From Ketobacter sp. (GTDB lineage Bacteria > Pseudomonadota > Gammaproteobacteria > Pseudomonadales > Ketobacteraceae), in contig NZ_RCHN01000029.1 in the NCBI RefSeq assembly GCF_003671495.1, positions 1 to 64,000 of the forward strand: DNA of 64,000 nucleotides. Reading direction: 5' to 3'. The notes below the pieces were generated by a model. That model saw nothing but the letters and a program-made list of their open reading frames with translations. It had not been told where the DNA came from and searched no databases. This document shows, one piece after another, positions 1-9,673 of this stretch. The position numbers were made by a program, and so were the translations under genes. How positions within the stretch are numbered: the first letter of the stretch is position 1; every line of letters begins with the position of its first letter.

Positions 1-81
1 TTATTCCAAATTGCGGACATGTTCCTCATAAGGAAGATATGCCTAGGGTACTAGAATCTGTGAGTGGCTTTATGGAGGGTG

Positions 82-1404
82 CTATGTAGGCCCTGTTTGA
101 CGAGCTGCCGGATTTAATTTCCTGGCCTCATGTGCCTGGCCCTTTCTACTCGGTGCATGTTGGCTGCGCTTGTAGCCAATCTCTTTCTGTTTCTCTTGGG
201 CGTACTGTAAAACCACCCCAAGTCGTTTGTTGTTCACAATCTCGGTCGGCGTTATTTCCTGGACCTTGTCAAAGATGGAGTAGGGAAGAGGGTGTCCATC
301 GTAGCGGATCTCGATGGTGCCATCCGGATAATCGTAGATTCTAACTTTCTTGCGCTTCAATCCCAACGTGAGGTCGTTGGGTTCCAACAGATACACCACG
401 CGATCATATTGTACTGTGAGGCTGTTGCTAACGGTCCGTTCTACCTGCCAGGTCAGTGCATCCTCCAGGTCATCGAATTGGTTCAACGGTCGGTGCAGAT
501 CTTTATCGTTGAAGGGCACTTTGGCAAAGCGCTGGTTGAAAGCCTGCCTGAATTCCGGCAGGTATTGATTACCGGCATCGATGTCACTGATGTCCCTGAG
601 TCGCAGTTCTTTCACCAGACGATCCTGCAGGGTTCGATTAGCCCGTTCCACCCGGCCTTTGGCTTGGGAGGTGTTGGCACAGATGATGTCAATGTTGAGG
701 TCCTGGAGGGCTCGGCCAAACTGCGTCATGCCAGACCCGGTGGTGGGATCGGGTTTGTTGACCCGGAATATGGAGTGTTTGTCACTGTAAAACGCCACCG
801 GTTTGCCGTAGGTTTCCAGGTAACGTTTGGTCGCTTGGAAGTAGTCGAAGGTGGTTTCACTGGGACAAAAGCGCAGTTCCATCAGCTGGCTGGTGGCATC
901 GTCGATGAACACCAGTAGCGTGCACTTGGGAACGCGATCTTCGAACCAATAGTGATCGGAGCCATCGATTTGAATCAGCTCACCAAAACACTCCCGGCGA
1001 TAGCGGGGTTGGTAAACCCGTTTCGCAGCCGCTTTGCGGGTGGTCCAGATCTCGGCTTCCACCATCCAGCTGCGCAAGGTGGAGACGGACACATGCAGGT
1101 TATGGAGTTCTGCCAGCTTCTCACAGGCCAGAGTCGGACCAAAGTCGGTGTATTGGGCTTTCACCAGGTACAGCACGTATTGCTTGAACGCATCTGGATA
1201 GCTGCGGTTACTGGGCTGGCCGCGTTTCTGGGACACCAAACCAGCGATACCCTGGTTGCGGTAGCGATTATGCAGGCGCTGGATCTGACGGATGCTGAGG
1301 TGCAATAACTCGCCAGCCTGACGTCGTGTGAGCTTGCCTTCACTGAGTTGCTGGATGACCTGGAATTTGGAGAGTTCGGGTTCTGTCATGGTATAGATCG
1401 TCAC
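82..1404 (-). mobile_element. ISNCY/IS481-like DDE transposase of an insertion sequence
   Basis: A 440-residue transposase that would cut and rejoin DNA ends of its own insertion sequence. An N-terminal helix-turn-helix region (about residues 15-60) is followed by an integrase-type catalytic core with D147 (in QIDGSD), D208 (in FYSDKH) and E253 (in GRVERANR), a complete DDE triad. The GTG start at 1404 is chosen because GGAGG lies 7 bases upstream; an ATG at 1389 has no such site. The gene is intact, so the element may be active. The coding region ends 81 bases from the window edge and no left terminal repeat could be identified, so the left end may lie outside. It sits downstream of the thioesterase-terminated operon and may mark the edge of the island. 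The exact IS family is inferred from overall sequence character. Confidence 0.85.
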
Positions 1405-1457
1405 GGTTGGGCCTCCGTGTGTCTGTGCCAGGGGGGACCTGATAGACTACAAGGAGG

Positions 1458-1491
1458 GACATTTCTAAAAAACTAACCAGTGACATTTCTA
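1458..1491. repeat. Subterminal direct repeat at the right end of the IS
   Basis: The decamer GACATTTCTA occurs twice, at 1458-1467 and 1482-1491, upstream of the transposase start. Repeated short boxes close to the element end are typical of transposase-binding sites. No matching copy was found in the 81 bases left of the transposase gene, so the element boundary is not proven. Confidence 0.45.
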
Positions 1492-1559
1492 TATCATTTC
1501 TACATTCCAATTCCGCATAATATATATTATGTTAAATAGCATATCTTGCCCTCAAACCC

Positions 1560-2435
1560 TCACATTAGCGTAACCAACGCCCTGGCCAGCAACTTGTCAC
1601 CCGCCGCGGTATCCACCAGGTGCACTTCCACAATGCTATGGTCCGTGGCTTCCCGTACCAGAGTGCATCGGGTTCGTGCCGGGCCCGCTTTGAGTTGTGA
1701 CAGAAAGTGCATTTGCAGGTCCACCGCGATCCGGTGTGGGCACAGGGCTTCTGCAGCGGCCTCTACAGTGATGGCCTGTACGCCGCCATTGATGGTCCCG
1801 ATGCTGTTGGCCACGTAGGGATTGTTGGCGATTTCCACGATGCCGGCTTCAGCTTCTATCACGTCGATGCCAAGGCGTTCATTGAGGAACTCCGGGTTAT
1901 GGCGGTCAGCCGCTCTTTTCTTTAACTTGCCCACCCAAAGATTCGGATCGTAGCTGTCTACGCCGCTGGCCCCGGTTCTGGGGATTCTGATGAATGTTAT
2001 CAGGCCTTTGGCTGCGAGGGTTGGTACGGTCCGGGCGCTACTCCGGTGATCAATGGCCTCCTGTAAGGTTGGTATGTCCGTGATGCCGTTTCCGTCATAC
2101 AGGTCGGCGCTGACGAAAATGACACGTTTCCCGAGGCGCGCAGTCTTGGCATCCACCACAATCGGGCCCTGCTGTATGGGGGCAATGCGGTGTACCGAAA
2201 GGTCCTGTGTGGCTGTCCAATCCGGGCTCCACGCAGCCAGTACCGGATCGGAACCCGCTACATCGAGCATCGTCGCCAGAACGCCCAGCCTGGCACTGAG
2301 ATGGTCGTCCGCCCGAATTTCCCTGCTTAAAGGCGCTGTCATAATGCAGCGTTCCGGTGTCACCAGAATGGAGTTCAGGTGTAAATCAAAACAGAAGTTG
2401 CGCTGTGGCGATTCGATTTCAGTCATATCAGTCAC
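1560..2435 (-). CDS. Double-hotdog acyl-CoA thioesterase-like protein (PaaI/4HBT type)
   Basis: Predicted cytoplasmic thioesterase or related hotdog-fold enzyme acting on CoA thioesters. The 291 residues are long enough for two hotdog folds; the C-terminal half carries the family signature around residues 209-230 (N-S-I-G-T-I-N-G-G-V-Q), where the GG-V stretch packs against the hotdog helix. The N-terminal half (about 16-150) looks like a second, degenerate hotdog. The start at 2435 is a GTG 6 bases after the upstream SDR stop; an in-frame ATG at 2426 is equally possible. It is the last gene of a five-gene minus-strand operon with two SDRs, an MFS transporter and a crotonase, suggesting release of a CoA intermediate. 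Substrate unknown. Confidence 0.7.
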   Translation of the reverse strand: MTDMTEIESPQRNFCFDLHLNSILVTPERCIMTAPLSREIRADDHLSARLGVLATMLDVAGSDPVLAAWSPDWTATQDLSVHRIAPIQQGPIVVDAKTARLGKRVIFVSADLYDGNGITDIPTLQEAIDHRSSARTVPTLAAKGLITFIRIPRTGASGVDSYDPNLWVGKLKKRAADRHNPEFLNERLGIDVIEAEAGIVEIANNPYVANSIGTINGGVQAITVEAAAEALCPHRIAVDLQMHFLSQLKAGPARTRCTLVREATDHSIVEVHLVDTAAGDKLLARALVTLM

Positions 2436-2441
2436 GTTTGC

Positions 2442-3245
2442 TTATCCATCCATGGCCATTCGCATTACTTTGGCCAGTAGGTTAATGGCAAAGTTGGGTG
2501 CCAGGCGGTACACCAGGCTCAACAAGCGGGAGTCTGCCCCGATGTGCAATCTGAAGGTGTTTTTCTCGATCGCCGTGACAATGCGCTGGGCCGTGATTTG
2601 GGGTGACATCCCGGGGTGGAATCGCTCGAATTTGTCGAGGGCGACCGGATGCGAGTCACAGTTCTTGGTGATGTTGGTTTTGACCGCACCGGGAAAAACC
2701 ACAGTGACTCCTACGTTGGTTTGCTTCAGTTCGGCATAGAGCCCTTCGCTTAGGAGTTTTACGGCTGCTTTGCTGGCGCCGTAGATGGTTTGTTTGGGGA
2801 AGGCAAATAATCCCCCCATGCTGGATATGTTCACGATATGGGCCACCGGGCGACTCAACAGCACAGGTAGGAACACTTTTGTCATGTTGATGGCGCCGAA
2901 CAGATTGACGTTGATGACTTTGTTGATCACTGCATCGTCCAGGTCGCTTACCGGAACAAAAGGATGAATGACGCCGGCGTTATTGATAATGACATCCACA
3001 TGTTGGTGCTTGTGCGTTACCTCATTACAGAGTTTTTGCACTGACTCACGGCTGGATATATCGGTTTGATGCAGGCTCAGTCGGGTGCCAAGTGATCCGG
3101 CCTTGGTCTGGGTGTCATTCAGTCCATCCAGATTAATGTCAGCCGCTGCGACGATGGCATTTTTGTTCAACAGCGCCAGTACAATCTGCTGGCCTATGCC
3201 GTTGCCGCCACCGGTTACCACTACTACTTTTCCCATCAGGTCCAT
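2442..3245 (-). CDS. Short-chain dehydrogenase/reductase
   Basis: NAD(P)-dependent oxidoreductase of the classical SDR family, 267 residues. Visible motifs are the cofactor-binding TGGGNGIG (11-18), NNAG (88-91), the catalytic serine region (141-142) and Y155-x3-K159. A C-terminal extension after the core contains a hydrophobic patch (about 245-262), seen in membrane-associated SDRs that act on lipophilic alcohols or ketones. It lies 32 bases downstream of another SDR and 6 bases upstream of the thioesterase gene, in one operon. Likely interconverts an alcohol and a ketone in the degradation of a hydrophobic compound; the substrate is not deducible. Confidence 0.85.
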   Translation of the reverse strand: MDLMGKVVVVTGGGNGIGQQIVLALLNKNAIVAAADINLDGLNDTQTKAGSLGTRLSLHQTDISSRESVQKLCNEVTHKHQHVDVIINNAGVIHPFVPVSDLDDAVINKVINVNLFGAINMTKVFLPVLLSRPVAHIVNISSMGGLFAFPKQTIYGASKAAVKLLSEGLYAELKQTNVGVTVVFPGAVKTNITKNCDSHPVALDKFERFHPGMSPQITAQRIVTAIEKNTFRLHIGADSRLLSLVYRLAPNFAINLLAKVMRMAMDG

Positions 3246-3277
3246 ATACGTTGCTCTACCCTACTCTATGCGAGACC

Positions 3278-4117
3278 CTATTTTATACGTGCTGCGACTA
3301 CACCACCGTCACACAGGATGTCGGTGCCGGTCAGGTAGCTGGCTTTATCGCTGGCACAGAACGCGAGCAGTTCCGCAATTTCCTCGACCTTTCCAAAACG
3401 CTTGAGGGCTGCGTTTTCGAGCATATCCGCAGACCCACTTTTCTCTTCCAGTCGCCCCATCTGGGTATCGAAGCTACCGGGTGACACCGACAGTATTCTT
3501 GCATTCCTGTCGCCAAACTTCCCGGCCATACGCTTGCAGTACCAGATCACAAAGGTTTTGCTGATGGCATAGGCCAGTCCGTTTCGGTACAGGGGCTTGG
3601 GCATCAGTTGGCAGGGGAACAGCAGCTTGTGGATGAATTTTGTTTGATTGGTGAAGGCCAAACGAAAGGCCCGGGTTGGAATCATGATGTTAGGCAGCAG
3701 ATGCCCAGCCATGGAAGCGACATTCACCAGGGCAAAGCCTGGTCCGGCCAGGGCGAGTGCAGCCTCTGTAATATGAATGGTGCCGAGGGTGTTGACTCTC
3801 AGGATCGTCAACGGGTCCGCCATCTGAGGACTGATCCCCGCAGTATGGACCACACAGCGTAAAGTGCCCTCTCCCGCCCCTTTTTGTTCAGTCATTTTTG
3901 CTGCATCGTGAAAGAGCTGTTGCACAGCCTGCTGATCCGTAATATCACACACCCGAGTGGCGCATTGGATACCCAAGCTTTTCAGTTCGTTCGCTGCCTG
4001 GGTTAACTTTTCCTGGCTGATATCGCAAATGATCAGCTGATGATCCCGGCCCAAAATTTTAGCGCAGGCCAGGCCCATTCCGCCTGCTCCGCCGGTTATG
4101 ATTGCCAGATCGCTCAT
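3278..4117 (-). CDS. SDR with an extended substrate loop (3-alpha-HSD/carbonyl reductase-like)
   Basis: NAD(P)-dependent SDR, 279 residues. TGGAGGMG (8-15), a divergent HTAG in place of NNAG (91-94), a serine at about 135 and Y183-x3-K187 are present. The stretch between the serine and the YxxxK motif is about 47 residues rather than the usual dozen or so. Such an insertion is known in bacterial 3-alpha-hydroxysteroid dehydrogenase/carbonyl reductases, where it forms the substrate or dimer region; membership of that group is an inference. The start ATG has GGGAAA upstream. It lies 28 bases after the MFS gene and 32 bases before the next SDR in the same operon. Confidence 0.8.
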   Translation of the reverse strand: MSDLAIITGGAGGMGLACAKILGRDHQLIICDISQEKLTQAANELKSLGIQCATRVCDITDQQAVQQLFHDAAKMTEQKGAGEGTLRCVVHTAGISPQMADPLTILRVNTLGTIHITEAALALAGPGFALVNVASMAGHLLPNIMIPTRAFRLAFTNQTKFIHKLLFPCQLMPKPLYRNGLAYAISKTFVIWYCKRMAGKFGDRNARILSVSPGSFDTQMGRLEEKSGSADMLENAALKRFGKVEEIAELLAFCASDKASYLTGTDILCDGGVVAARIK

Positions 4118-4145
4118 GTTGGTTTCCCTATGCCACTTTGTTCAT

Positions 4146-5402
4146 TCAGCTGGCCTGTTCCAGTTTGAGTTGATTCACATCCGGAACGGAATGCAGGCTG
4201 AGCAGCGCCAAGGCGCTCAACCCCATTAATACGGCGGTGAGGATCAGGAAGGGTTCATAGCTTTGATAGGCGTCGAATACGGCGCCTGCCCCCAGCGGGC
4301 CAAAGGCGGTACCCAGGGATAACGCCATCACCATCGCACCGTACAAAGCACCGAAGTGTTTCAGGCCAAAATACTTTGCTGCCAGATACGCGATGACATC
4401 CACTTCCGAGCCCAGCGTCAGTCCAAAAATGGCGGCAGCGATGGATTGGCTTACGGGGTTGGCGCCATCGTAAATCAACAGCGCACAGGCCACAATCGGG
4501 ATCAGGAACGCAAATGCACCCACCAGATAGCCGGGAAAACGGTCCAGCAAAAATCCGGTGCCAAGGCGACCGACTATGGAGAAGATGCCGATTAATGATG
4601 CCACGCTGGCGGCGGATAAAGGATCAGCGCCGCGATCCGTAAGGATGGGGACAAAGTGCACCACGATGCCCACCGCCGTAAAGGTGAAAAACCCCGCTGC
4701 CGCGACCAGTTTATAAAGCGCCGGCGAGCGCAGGCCCTGCTGCAGGCTGACGCCCGTCAATGGTGTTGCCGGCGTGAGATCCGCATCGGTGATTTTGTTG
4801 CGTTTGCCATCCTGAGCGCCGCGAAACCCGAACAGAAGGATGGGGAACACCAGGATGAACCAGAGTCCGCCCATGGTCATATACGCCATGCGCCAGCCGA
4901 GTTTTTCAATCAGGGCTGTGGCAATGACCGGAAACACCGCCGCCGCAAAGGACGCGCCCGACAGCGTAATGGCCAGTGCCAGGCCTCTCGATGTATGAAA
5001 GCGACTGTTGACCGCACTGGTCCAGACTGTGGCCTGAACCCACAAGGTGGACACCGCCAAACAGCCCCACAGGATTATCCAGTTGGTCTTGTCGCCGGTG
5101 GCGGTACCGATCAGGGCGAAACAACCGCACATGAGGGCCGCTCCCACCAAACCCACGATGCGTGGCCCGATGCGGTCCACCAGCATGCCCATCGGGATAC
5201 CGAATATGGCGCTGAAAAACGCGGCGATGGTGATGCCTGACGCGATTTGCGCCCGGCTCCATTGAAATTCAGCCTGGATGGGGGCAATAAAAGGCCCCAT
5301 GGAATACACATACATGGTGGCTGTGGCATAGCCCAATCCCGCTGCGATCGGCAGAAACCAGAATCCACGCCATTCCTGCATTGCGCTCTGCGTTGAGTTC
5401 AT
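4146..5402 (-). CDS. MFS transporter (monocarboxylate/oxalate-formate antiporter-like)
   Basis: Inner-membrane major facilitator of 418 residues with about twelve hydrophobic segments in two halves separated by a polar loop near residues 195-215. The loop after the second segment carries the family signature G-M-L-V-D-R-I-G-P-R (about 72-81). The sequence resembles MFS members that move organic acids. Start ATG has GAGGGAAA upstream. It is the second gene of the operon that begins with a crotonase 43 bases away and continues with two SDRs, so it probably imports the substrate or exports an acid intermediate of that pathway. Confidence 0.85.
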   Translation of the reverse strand: MNSTQSAMQEWRGFWFLPIAAGLGYATATMYVYSMGPFIAPIQAEFQWSRAQIASGITIAAFFSAIFGIPMGMLVDRIGPRIVGLVGAALMCGCFALIGTATGDKTNWIILWGCLAVSTLWVQATVWTSAVNSRFHTSRGLALAITLSGASFAAAVFPVIATALIEKLGWRMAYMTMGGLWFILVFPILLFGFRGAQDGKRNKITDADLTPATPLTGVSLQQGLRSPALYKLVAAAGFFTFTAVGIVVHFVPILTDRGADPLSAASVASLIGIFSIVGRLGTGFLLDRFPGYLVGAFAFLIPIVACALLIYDGANPVSQSIAAAIFGLTLGSEVDVIAYLAAKYFGLKHFGALYGAMVMALSLGTAFGPLGAGAVFDAYQSYEPFLILTAVLMGLSALALLSLHSVPDVNQLKLEQAS

Positions 5403-5445
5403 ACCGGATTTCCCTCACTGTTCATTATTATTGTTTCAGTTATCG

Positions 5446-6219
5446 TTATTGGCCTTTGAAGTGGCCGGGGCGCCGTTCGGTCACTGCCCGTATCCCTTCA
5501 GCAAAGTCTTCCGTTTTCTGTAGCTTGAGCTGTTCTGAGTGTTCCCGCAGGATGGCCTCCTCTACTTCCCGCGCCAGGTCGCCACGGAGCGTTTCGCGGG
5601 TGGCAAGCAATCCCAGGGGGGCGTTTTCAGCGATCTGCTGGGCGAACGCCAGCGCACAGTCCAGCAGGGAATCGTGGTCGGTCGATACCCGGTCCACCAG
5701 TCCCCACTGCAACGCTTCTTCAGCGCGGTATCGGTTACCGGAGAGGAACGCTTCAAGTGCCCGCTGCTGGCCGATGAGCCTGGGTAAAGTGTGGGTAAGC
5801 CCAAACCCGGGATGAAATCCAAGCTTGACGAAGTTGGCGGAGAAGCGGGCATTCGGAGAGGCAATCCGGAAATCGGCGGCCACGGCCAGCCCCAGACCTG
5901 CGCCAATGGCGGCCCCCTGCACTACGGCAATAATGGGTTTTTTGTTATGAAATAGCCGGACCACCTGATCGTAGAACTCCCGCAGTGGATCATCACTGTT
6001 GGCACCAAAGCCGTTTTCAGACACCAGATCGGCACCGGCGCAAAAGACCTTGCCGTCGGCCACCAGCAGAATGACCCTCACCTCCGCTGCCTGATCCACC
6101 TGTTCCAGGGCATCGGCGATGGCACTGATCAGGCCTACCGTGGCGAAATTGGAGGGTGGGTTGGCAAAGCGAATGGTCGCAATAGGCCCACTGATTCCGA
6201 TATCCAGGGTATGGCTCAT
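5446..6219 (-). CDS. Enoyl-CoA hydratase/isomerase (crotonase) family protein without the hydratase glutamates
   Basis: Crotonase-fold protein of 257 residues. The two oxyanion-hole segments are clear: F-C-A-G-A-D (59-64) and Q-G-A-A-I-G-A-G (101-108). Aligned by eye with classical enoyl-CoA hydratase, the two catalytic glutamates are replaced by G110 and N129, so simple hydration of a trans-2-enoyl-CoA is unlikely; isomerase, hydrolase or C-C cleaving activity are alternatives. AAGGA precedes the ATG. It leads the minus-strand operon crotonase-MFS-SDR-SDR-thioesterase. Its promoter region is shared with the divergent MMPL gene and holds an island-wide operator-like repeat. Confidence 0.8.
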   Translation of the reverse strand: MSHTLDIGISGPIATIRFANPPSNFATVGLISAIADALEQVDQAAEVRVILLVADGKVFCAGADLVSENGFGANSDDPLREFYDQVVRLFHNKKPIIAVVQGAAIGAGLGLAVAADFRIASPNARFSANFVKLGFHPGFGLTHTLPRLIGQQRALEAFLSGNRYRAEEALQWGLVDRVSTDHDSLLDCALAFAQQIAENAPLGLLATRETLRGDLAREVEEAILREHSEQLKLQKTEDFAEGIRAVTERRPGHFKGQ

Positions 6220-6379
6220 GGTGTTAATCCTTATCCGGCGATAGTTAATTATCTTGTTGTATTTAAACGTTATATTTGTATTTCAGAGGCGTGTCCAAGC
6301 ACCCATCTGACGGAGAAAATTCGGCGTGTCAGGGTGGGTTCCCCAACGCGAATGAAACTCAGCCATATATTACATAATA

Positions 6380-6398
6380 ATCAACAGTTGTGTTTATT
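6380..6398 (+). promoter_or_regulatory. Operator-like repeat, site 1 of the TCAACA-N4-TGTT family
   Basis: ATCAACAGTTGTGTTTATT in the intergenic region between the divergent crotonase operon and MMPL gene. It matches the revcomp of the site at 22167-22185 at 17 of 19 positions. An inverted repeat (AACA-N4-TGTT) of this size is typical of a dimeric repressor site, for example of the TetR type. Control of both flanking transcripts is an inference. Confidence 0.6.
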
Positions 6399-6466
6399 AA
6401 TATAGCGGTGTTATCGTAATTTGATTCATAAAAATAATATACCCCGTGAGGGGCGGAATTAGTCGG

Positions 6467-8824
6467 ATGCCATCATTAATCAATGTGTTGATTCGTTTTC
6501 GCTGGTTGTTTTTTCTGGGTTCGCTGTTGTTGTTGGGCTTTGCCATGGCCGGCTTCCAACACTTCAAGTTTGACGGCTCGCCCCGCGCTTTTTTCTCGTC
6601 AGACAACCCTTCCTATGCCCGCTTTGAAGCGCTGGAGGAAACCTATGGCAGCGATTTGAAGATATTCCTGATGTTGTCTGCCAGTGAGGGCAGCATCATG
6701 GACCCCAACAGCCTGCAGGCGATTCAGGAGCTGACCGATAAGGCGTGGGAGTTACCCTATGTGCGCCGGGTGGATTCCCTGAGCAACTATCAGTACACCT
6801 ACAGCTATGATGACGAGCTGTTTGTCGAGGACATCTTCGGCGAACCCGTGATGGAAGATCCTCAGTTGCTGGCGGAACGCCAGGCGGTAGCACTGCGGGA
6901 GCTGGATATTGTTAACCGCCTGGTATCCAGGGATGGAAAGCACGCGGCCGTGATCTTGTCTCTGACCCTGACATCGGAGCAGACGCAAACCGGCGAAGGC
7001 GCTGATCTTCTGCGTCGCAGTATCGAATTGTATGAATCCATAGAACAGAAGTATCCCAATATCGAGATCGCCGCCACCGGCAGTCTGTTAAGTACGGTCT
7101 ACAGCTCGGAAGTGGCCCGTAAGGATATGACGTTCATGATTCCTGTGATGTTTGGCCTTATGTTCCTGGTGCTGGGGTTGCTCTTGCGCAGTGTCTCCAC
7201 CGTATTGGTGTCGTTCGGGGTGGCATTTTTTTCCGCTGTGGGGGCTTTGGGGATCGCGTCCTGGTTGGGTATTACCTTTTCGGTATTGTCGGTGAATGCG
7301 GTGATCATCAGTATCACGGTGGCGGTTGCGCACTGTATTCATATATTCACCCAGCTGTTCAAGGAGCTGCAAACCCAGGATAAGCTACAGGCTATTGCCT
7401 CCAGCCTGCGCATCAACTTCTTTGCCGTAACCGTAACCACACTGACCACCTTGATTGGGTTTTTGAGCCTGAACACCAATGATCTGCCACCGGCGGCGGA
7501 TCTGGGTAATGCTGCGGCCATTGGTTCGGCCATGGCCTGGCTGTTGTCGTTGACCATGTTGCCGGCATTGGTGATGCTGCTGCCGTTCAAAGCGCACCAG
7601 ACCAGCGAGTTTGTGATCGACCGGGTCATGGATCGACTGGCGGACCTGCTGATCCGGCGCAAGTATCTGGTGTTGTTGTTCATGTCAGCTTTATCCGTAC
7701 TTATGGTGGGCCTGAGCTTCATGAACGACCTCAATGACCGCCTGACGGAAACCCTGCATAAACCCCATGTTTTTCGCAGCGATACCAGCCTCATTGATGA
7801 GCACTTTGGTGCGCTGTATATCAATAACTTCGACGTGGACTCAGGCGCGGAAAACGGCATTTTTGACCCCGGATATCTGAAAAAGCTCGATGAGTTCGCC
7901 GAGTTTCTGCGGCAGCAACCGGAGGTCAACGCGGTTCATACCTTTTCAGATGTCATAAAGAATCTGAATAAAAGCATGCACAACGACGACCCGGCCTATT
8001 ATCGAATCCCGGATGATCGTCAGCTGATTGCGCAATACGTGTTGATGTACGAAATGTCATTACCCTTCGGGTTGGATCTGGGGGCGCAGGTGACACCGGA
8101 TCGACGGCGTACGCTGCTGTCGGCCAGCATGCCTTCACTTGATACCAAAACCGACATCGCGCTGGATGAACGCATCTGGGAGTGGGAGCAACAAAACCTG
8201 CCGCCACACATGCAGGCACGCAACAGCGCCATCTCCACGATCTGGTCCAATCTGACCATTCACAGTCTGACCAACTCGCTGGAGGGGTCCGCCATAGCGC
8301 TGGTCCTGATTTCCATGGTGATGCTGTTGCTGCTGCGCTCTTTGCGCTATGGGCTCATCAGTTTGATTCCGAATATTGTTCCGGCCACGTTCGGGTTTGG
8401 AATCTGGTATTTATATTCCGGCAGCGTGGGCTTGGGTCTTACCTGCGTCGCCATTATCACCATCGGCATTGTGGTGGATGATACGGTGCATTTTTTGGTG
8501 AAGTATCAAAAGGCACTCAAGGATCACCTGGGTGATGCCGAGCAGGCCATTCGCACCACCTTCCGCCAGGTGGGTTCCGCCTTGTTCATGACCACCGCGG
8601 TATTGGCCAGTGGATTTGGTGTGCTTGGCACCTCAAAGATTATTATTAACAGCGCTCTGGGTCAGGTAACCGCTGTTATTCTGGTTGCGGCGTTCGTTCT
8701 GGATGTGGTTCTGCTGCCTGTCATTCTGCTGATCGTGGATCGCAATCGTAAGTCAGAGTACCAGCATGCAAGCGAAGATTCAGCCGATTCACCCGTAGAG
8801 GCCTCGCCCTTGCAGGCTGCTTAA
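6467..8824 (+). CDS. MMPL/RND-superfamily exporter
   Basis: Large inner-membrane protein of 785 residues from the chosen ATG (an upstream GTG at 6446 would add 7 residues; GGGGCGG lies about 10 bases before the ATG). The topology is the RND duplication: one N-terminal helix, an extracytoplasmic loop of about 200 residues, five or six helices (about 225-400), then a second copy with loop and helices to the C terminus. The helices hold small-residue and acidic motifs such as G-I-V-V-D-D-T-V-H-F typical of proton-driven MMPL/SSD-like transporters. Probably exports or moves lipophilic molecules across the inner membrane. Followed by the CMD-like and TauD-like genes on the same strand. Confidence 0.85.
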   Translation: MPSLINVLIRFRWLFFLGSLLLLGFAMAGFQHFKFDGSPRAFFSSDNPSYARFEALEETYGSDLKIFLMLSASEGSIMDPNSLQAIQELTDKAWELPYVRRVDSLSNYQYTYSYDDELFVEDIFGEPVMEDPQLLAERQAVALRELDIVNRLVSRDGKHAAVILSLTLTSEQTQTGEGADLLRRSIELYESIEQKYPNIEIAATGSLLSTVYSSEVARKDMTFMIPVMFGLMFLVLGLLLRSVSTVLVSFGVAFFSAVGALGIASWLGITFSVLSVNAVIISITVAVAHCIHIFTQLFKELQTQDKLQAIASSLRINFFAVTVTTLTTLIGFLSLNTNDLPPAADLGNAAAIGSAMAWLLSLTMLPALVMLLPFKAHQTSEFVIDRVMDRLADLLIRRKYLVLLFMSALSVLMVGLSFMNDLNDRLTETLHKPHVFRSDTSLIDEHFGALYINNFDVDSGAENGIFDPGYLKKLDEFAEFLRQQPEVNAVHTFSDVIKNLNKSMHNDDPAYYRIPDDRQLIAQYVLMYEMSLPFGLDLGAQVTPDRRRTLLSASMPSLDTKTDIALDERIWEWEQQNLPPHMQARNSAISTIWSNLTIHSLTNSLEGSAIALVLISMVMLLLLRSLRYGLISLIPNIVPATFGFGIWYLYSGSVGLGLTCVAIITIGIVVDDTVHFLVKYQKALKDHLGDAEQAIRTTFRQVGSALFMTTAVLASGFGVLGTSKIIINSALGQVTAVILVAAFVLDVVLLPVILLIVDRNRKSEYQHASEDSADSPVEASPLQAA

Positions 8825-8919
8825 AGGCGTTTTTTCAGGGGCGAACCAGAGCTGTTCAACCAGTTGAAATGCGCAAGGGAATAACCGGTTGTTCACCGGA
8901 TTTTCAGCTTTATTATTAT

Positions 8920-8935
8920 AGTACCGGGTGGTACT
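8920..8935. promoter_or_regulatory. Perfect inverted repeat upstream of the CMD-like gene
   Basis: AGTACC-GGGT-GGTACT, six-base arms with a four-base spacer, 44 bases upstream of the ATG at 8979. The segment TACCGG-N3-GTACT recurs at 40854-40867 upstream of an SDR gene. It is probably a repressor operator; the regulator is unknown. Confidence 0.5.
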
Positions 8936-8978
8936 ATTAATAAAAACAGACTTCATCAGGTACGAGCAGAATACCCCT

Positions 8979-9605
8979 ATGCAGAATGAGTCCTCACCCC
9001 GAATTCCTCCGTTGTTACCTTCAGACTGGAGCCCGGACATGCACGATGCAGTCAGCGCCTTTCCAGCCGGGCGCGACTTTATTCTGAATAATTGGGAGGC
9101 TGGAGAGGCCCGTGGCATGAATGGTGTGGGTGCCATGTTGAACCACCCTGCCCTGGCAAAAGCCTTCCTGACGTTCAACAACCACATAGCGAAAGACAAC
9201 AAACTGTCCAAGCGTATCTGTGAGCTGTTGATCCTGCGGGTGAGCTGGTTGCGCCAGTCCGAATATGAATTTCAACAACATGTGGTCCTGGGATTGCGGG
9301 CCGGCCTGACGGAGGCGGAAATTGCCGCTATCCAGGATGGTCCCGAAGCCACCACCTGGAATGAGGTGGACGCCAACCTGTTGCGCGCGGCCGATGATCT
9401 GGTTCGTGATGCCTGTGTGAATTCGACCACCTGGAGTGCCCTCAGCGATGAGTTTACCACCGAGCAAATGATCGACATCGTATTCACGGTTGGGTGTTAC
9501 GAGGTGTTGGCAATGGCATTTAAATCTTTTGGTGTGCCCTTTGAGGCCTGTCTGGATCCAATGGCGCCGGAAGTCAGAGCGAGAATGTTCAGTACGTCAT
9601 CCTGA
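8979..9605 (+). CDS. Carboxymuconolactone decarboxylase-like (CMD/AhpD fold) protein
   Basis: A 208-residue cytoplasmic protein of the CMD family. The core helix pattern is visible: E82 in C-E-L-L-I-L-R, then E97-x3-H101 followed by G-L-R-A-G-L-T and a later segment Q-M-I-D-I-V-F-T-V-G-C-Y typical of the C-terminal helices. The CxxC pair of peroxidase-type AhpD proteins is absent, so a lyase, hydrolase or unknown role is more likely than peroxide reduction. The ATG at 8979 is preferred to a GTG at 8928 because the GTG lies inside the palindromic operator. CMD-like proteins are frequent in degradation clusters for steroids and aromatics, but their reaction there is often undefined. Confidence 0.75.
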   Translation: MQNESSPRIPPLLPSDWSPDMHDAVSAFPAGRDFILNNWEAGEARGMNGVGAMLNHPALAKAFLTFNNHIAKDNKLSKRICELLILRVSWLRQSEYEFQQHVVLGLRAGLTEAEIAAIQDGPEATTWNEVDANLLRAADDLVRDACVNSTTWSALSDEFTTEQMIDIVFTVGCYEVLAMAFKSFGVPFEACLDPMAPEVRARMFSTSS

Positions 9606-9673
9606 TCCAAGTACCAGAGCTTCTGCTTTGCACAAAGAATGTGTACCAGTGAAAATAAAGAAGGATTGCAATT

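Noticed and set aside
1..81. Left terminal inverted repeat of the IS
   Set aside because: No sequence matching the GACATTTCTA boxes or a reverse complement of the right flank could be found; the end may lie outside the window.
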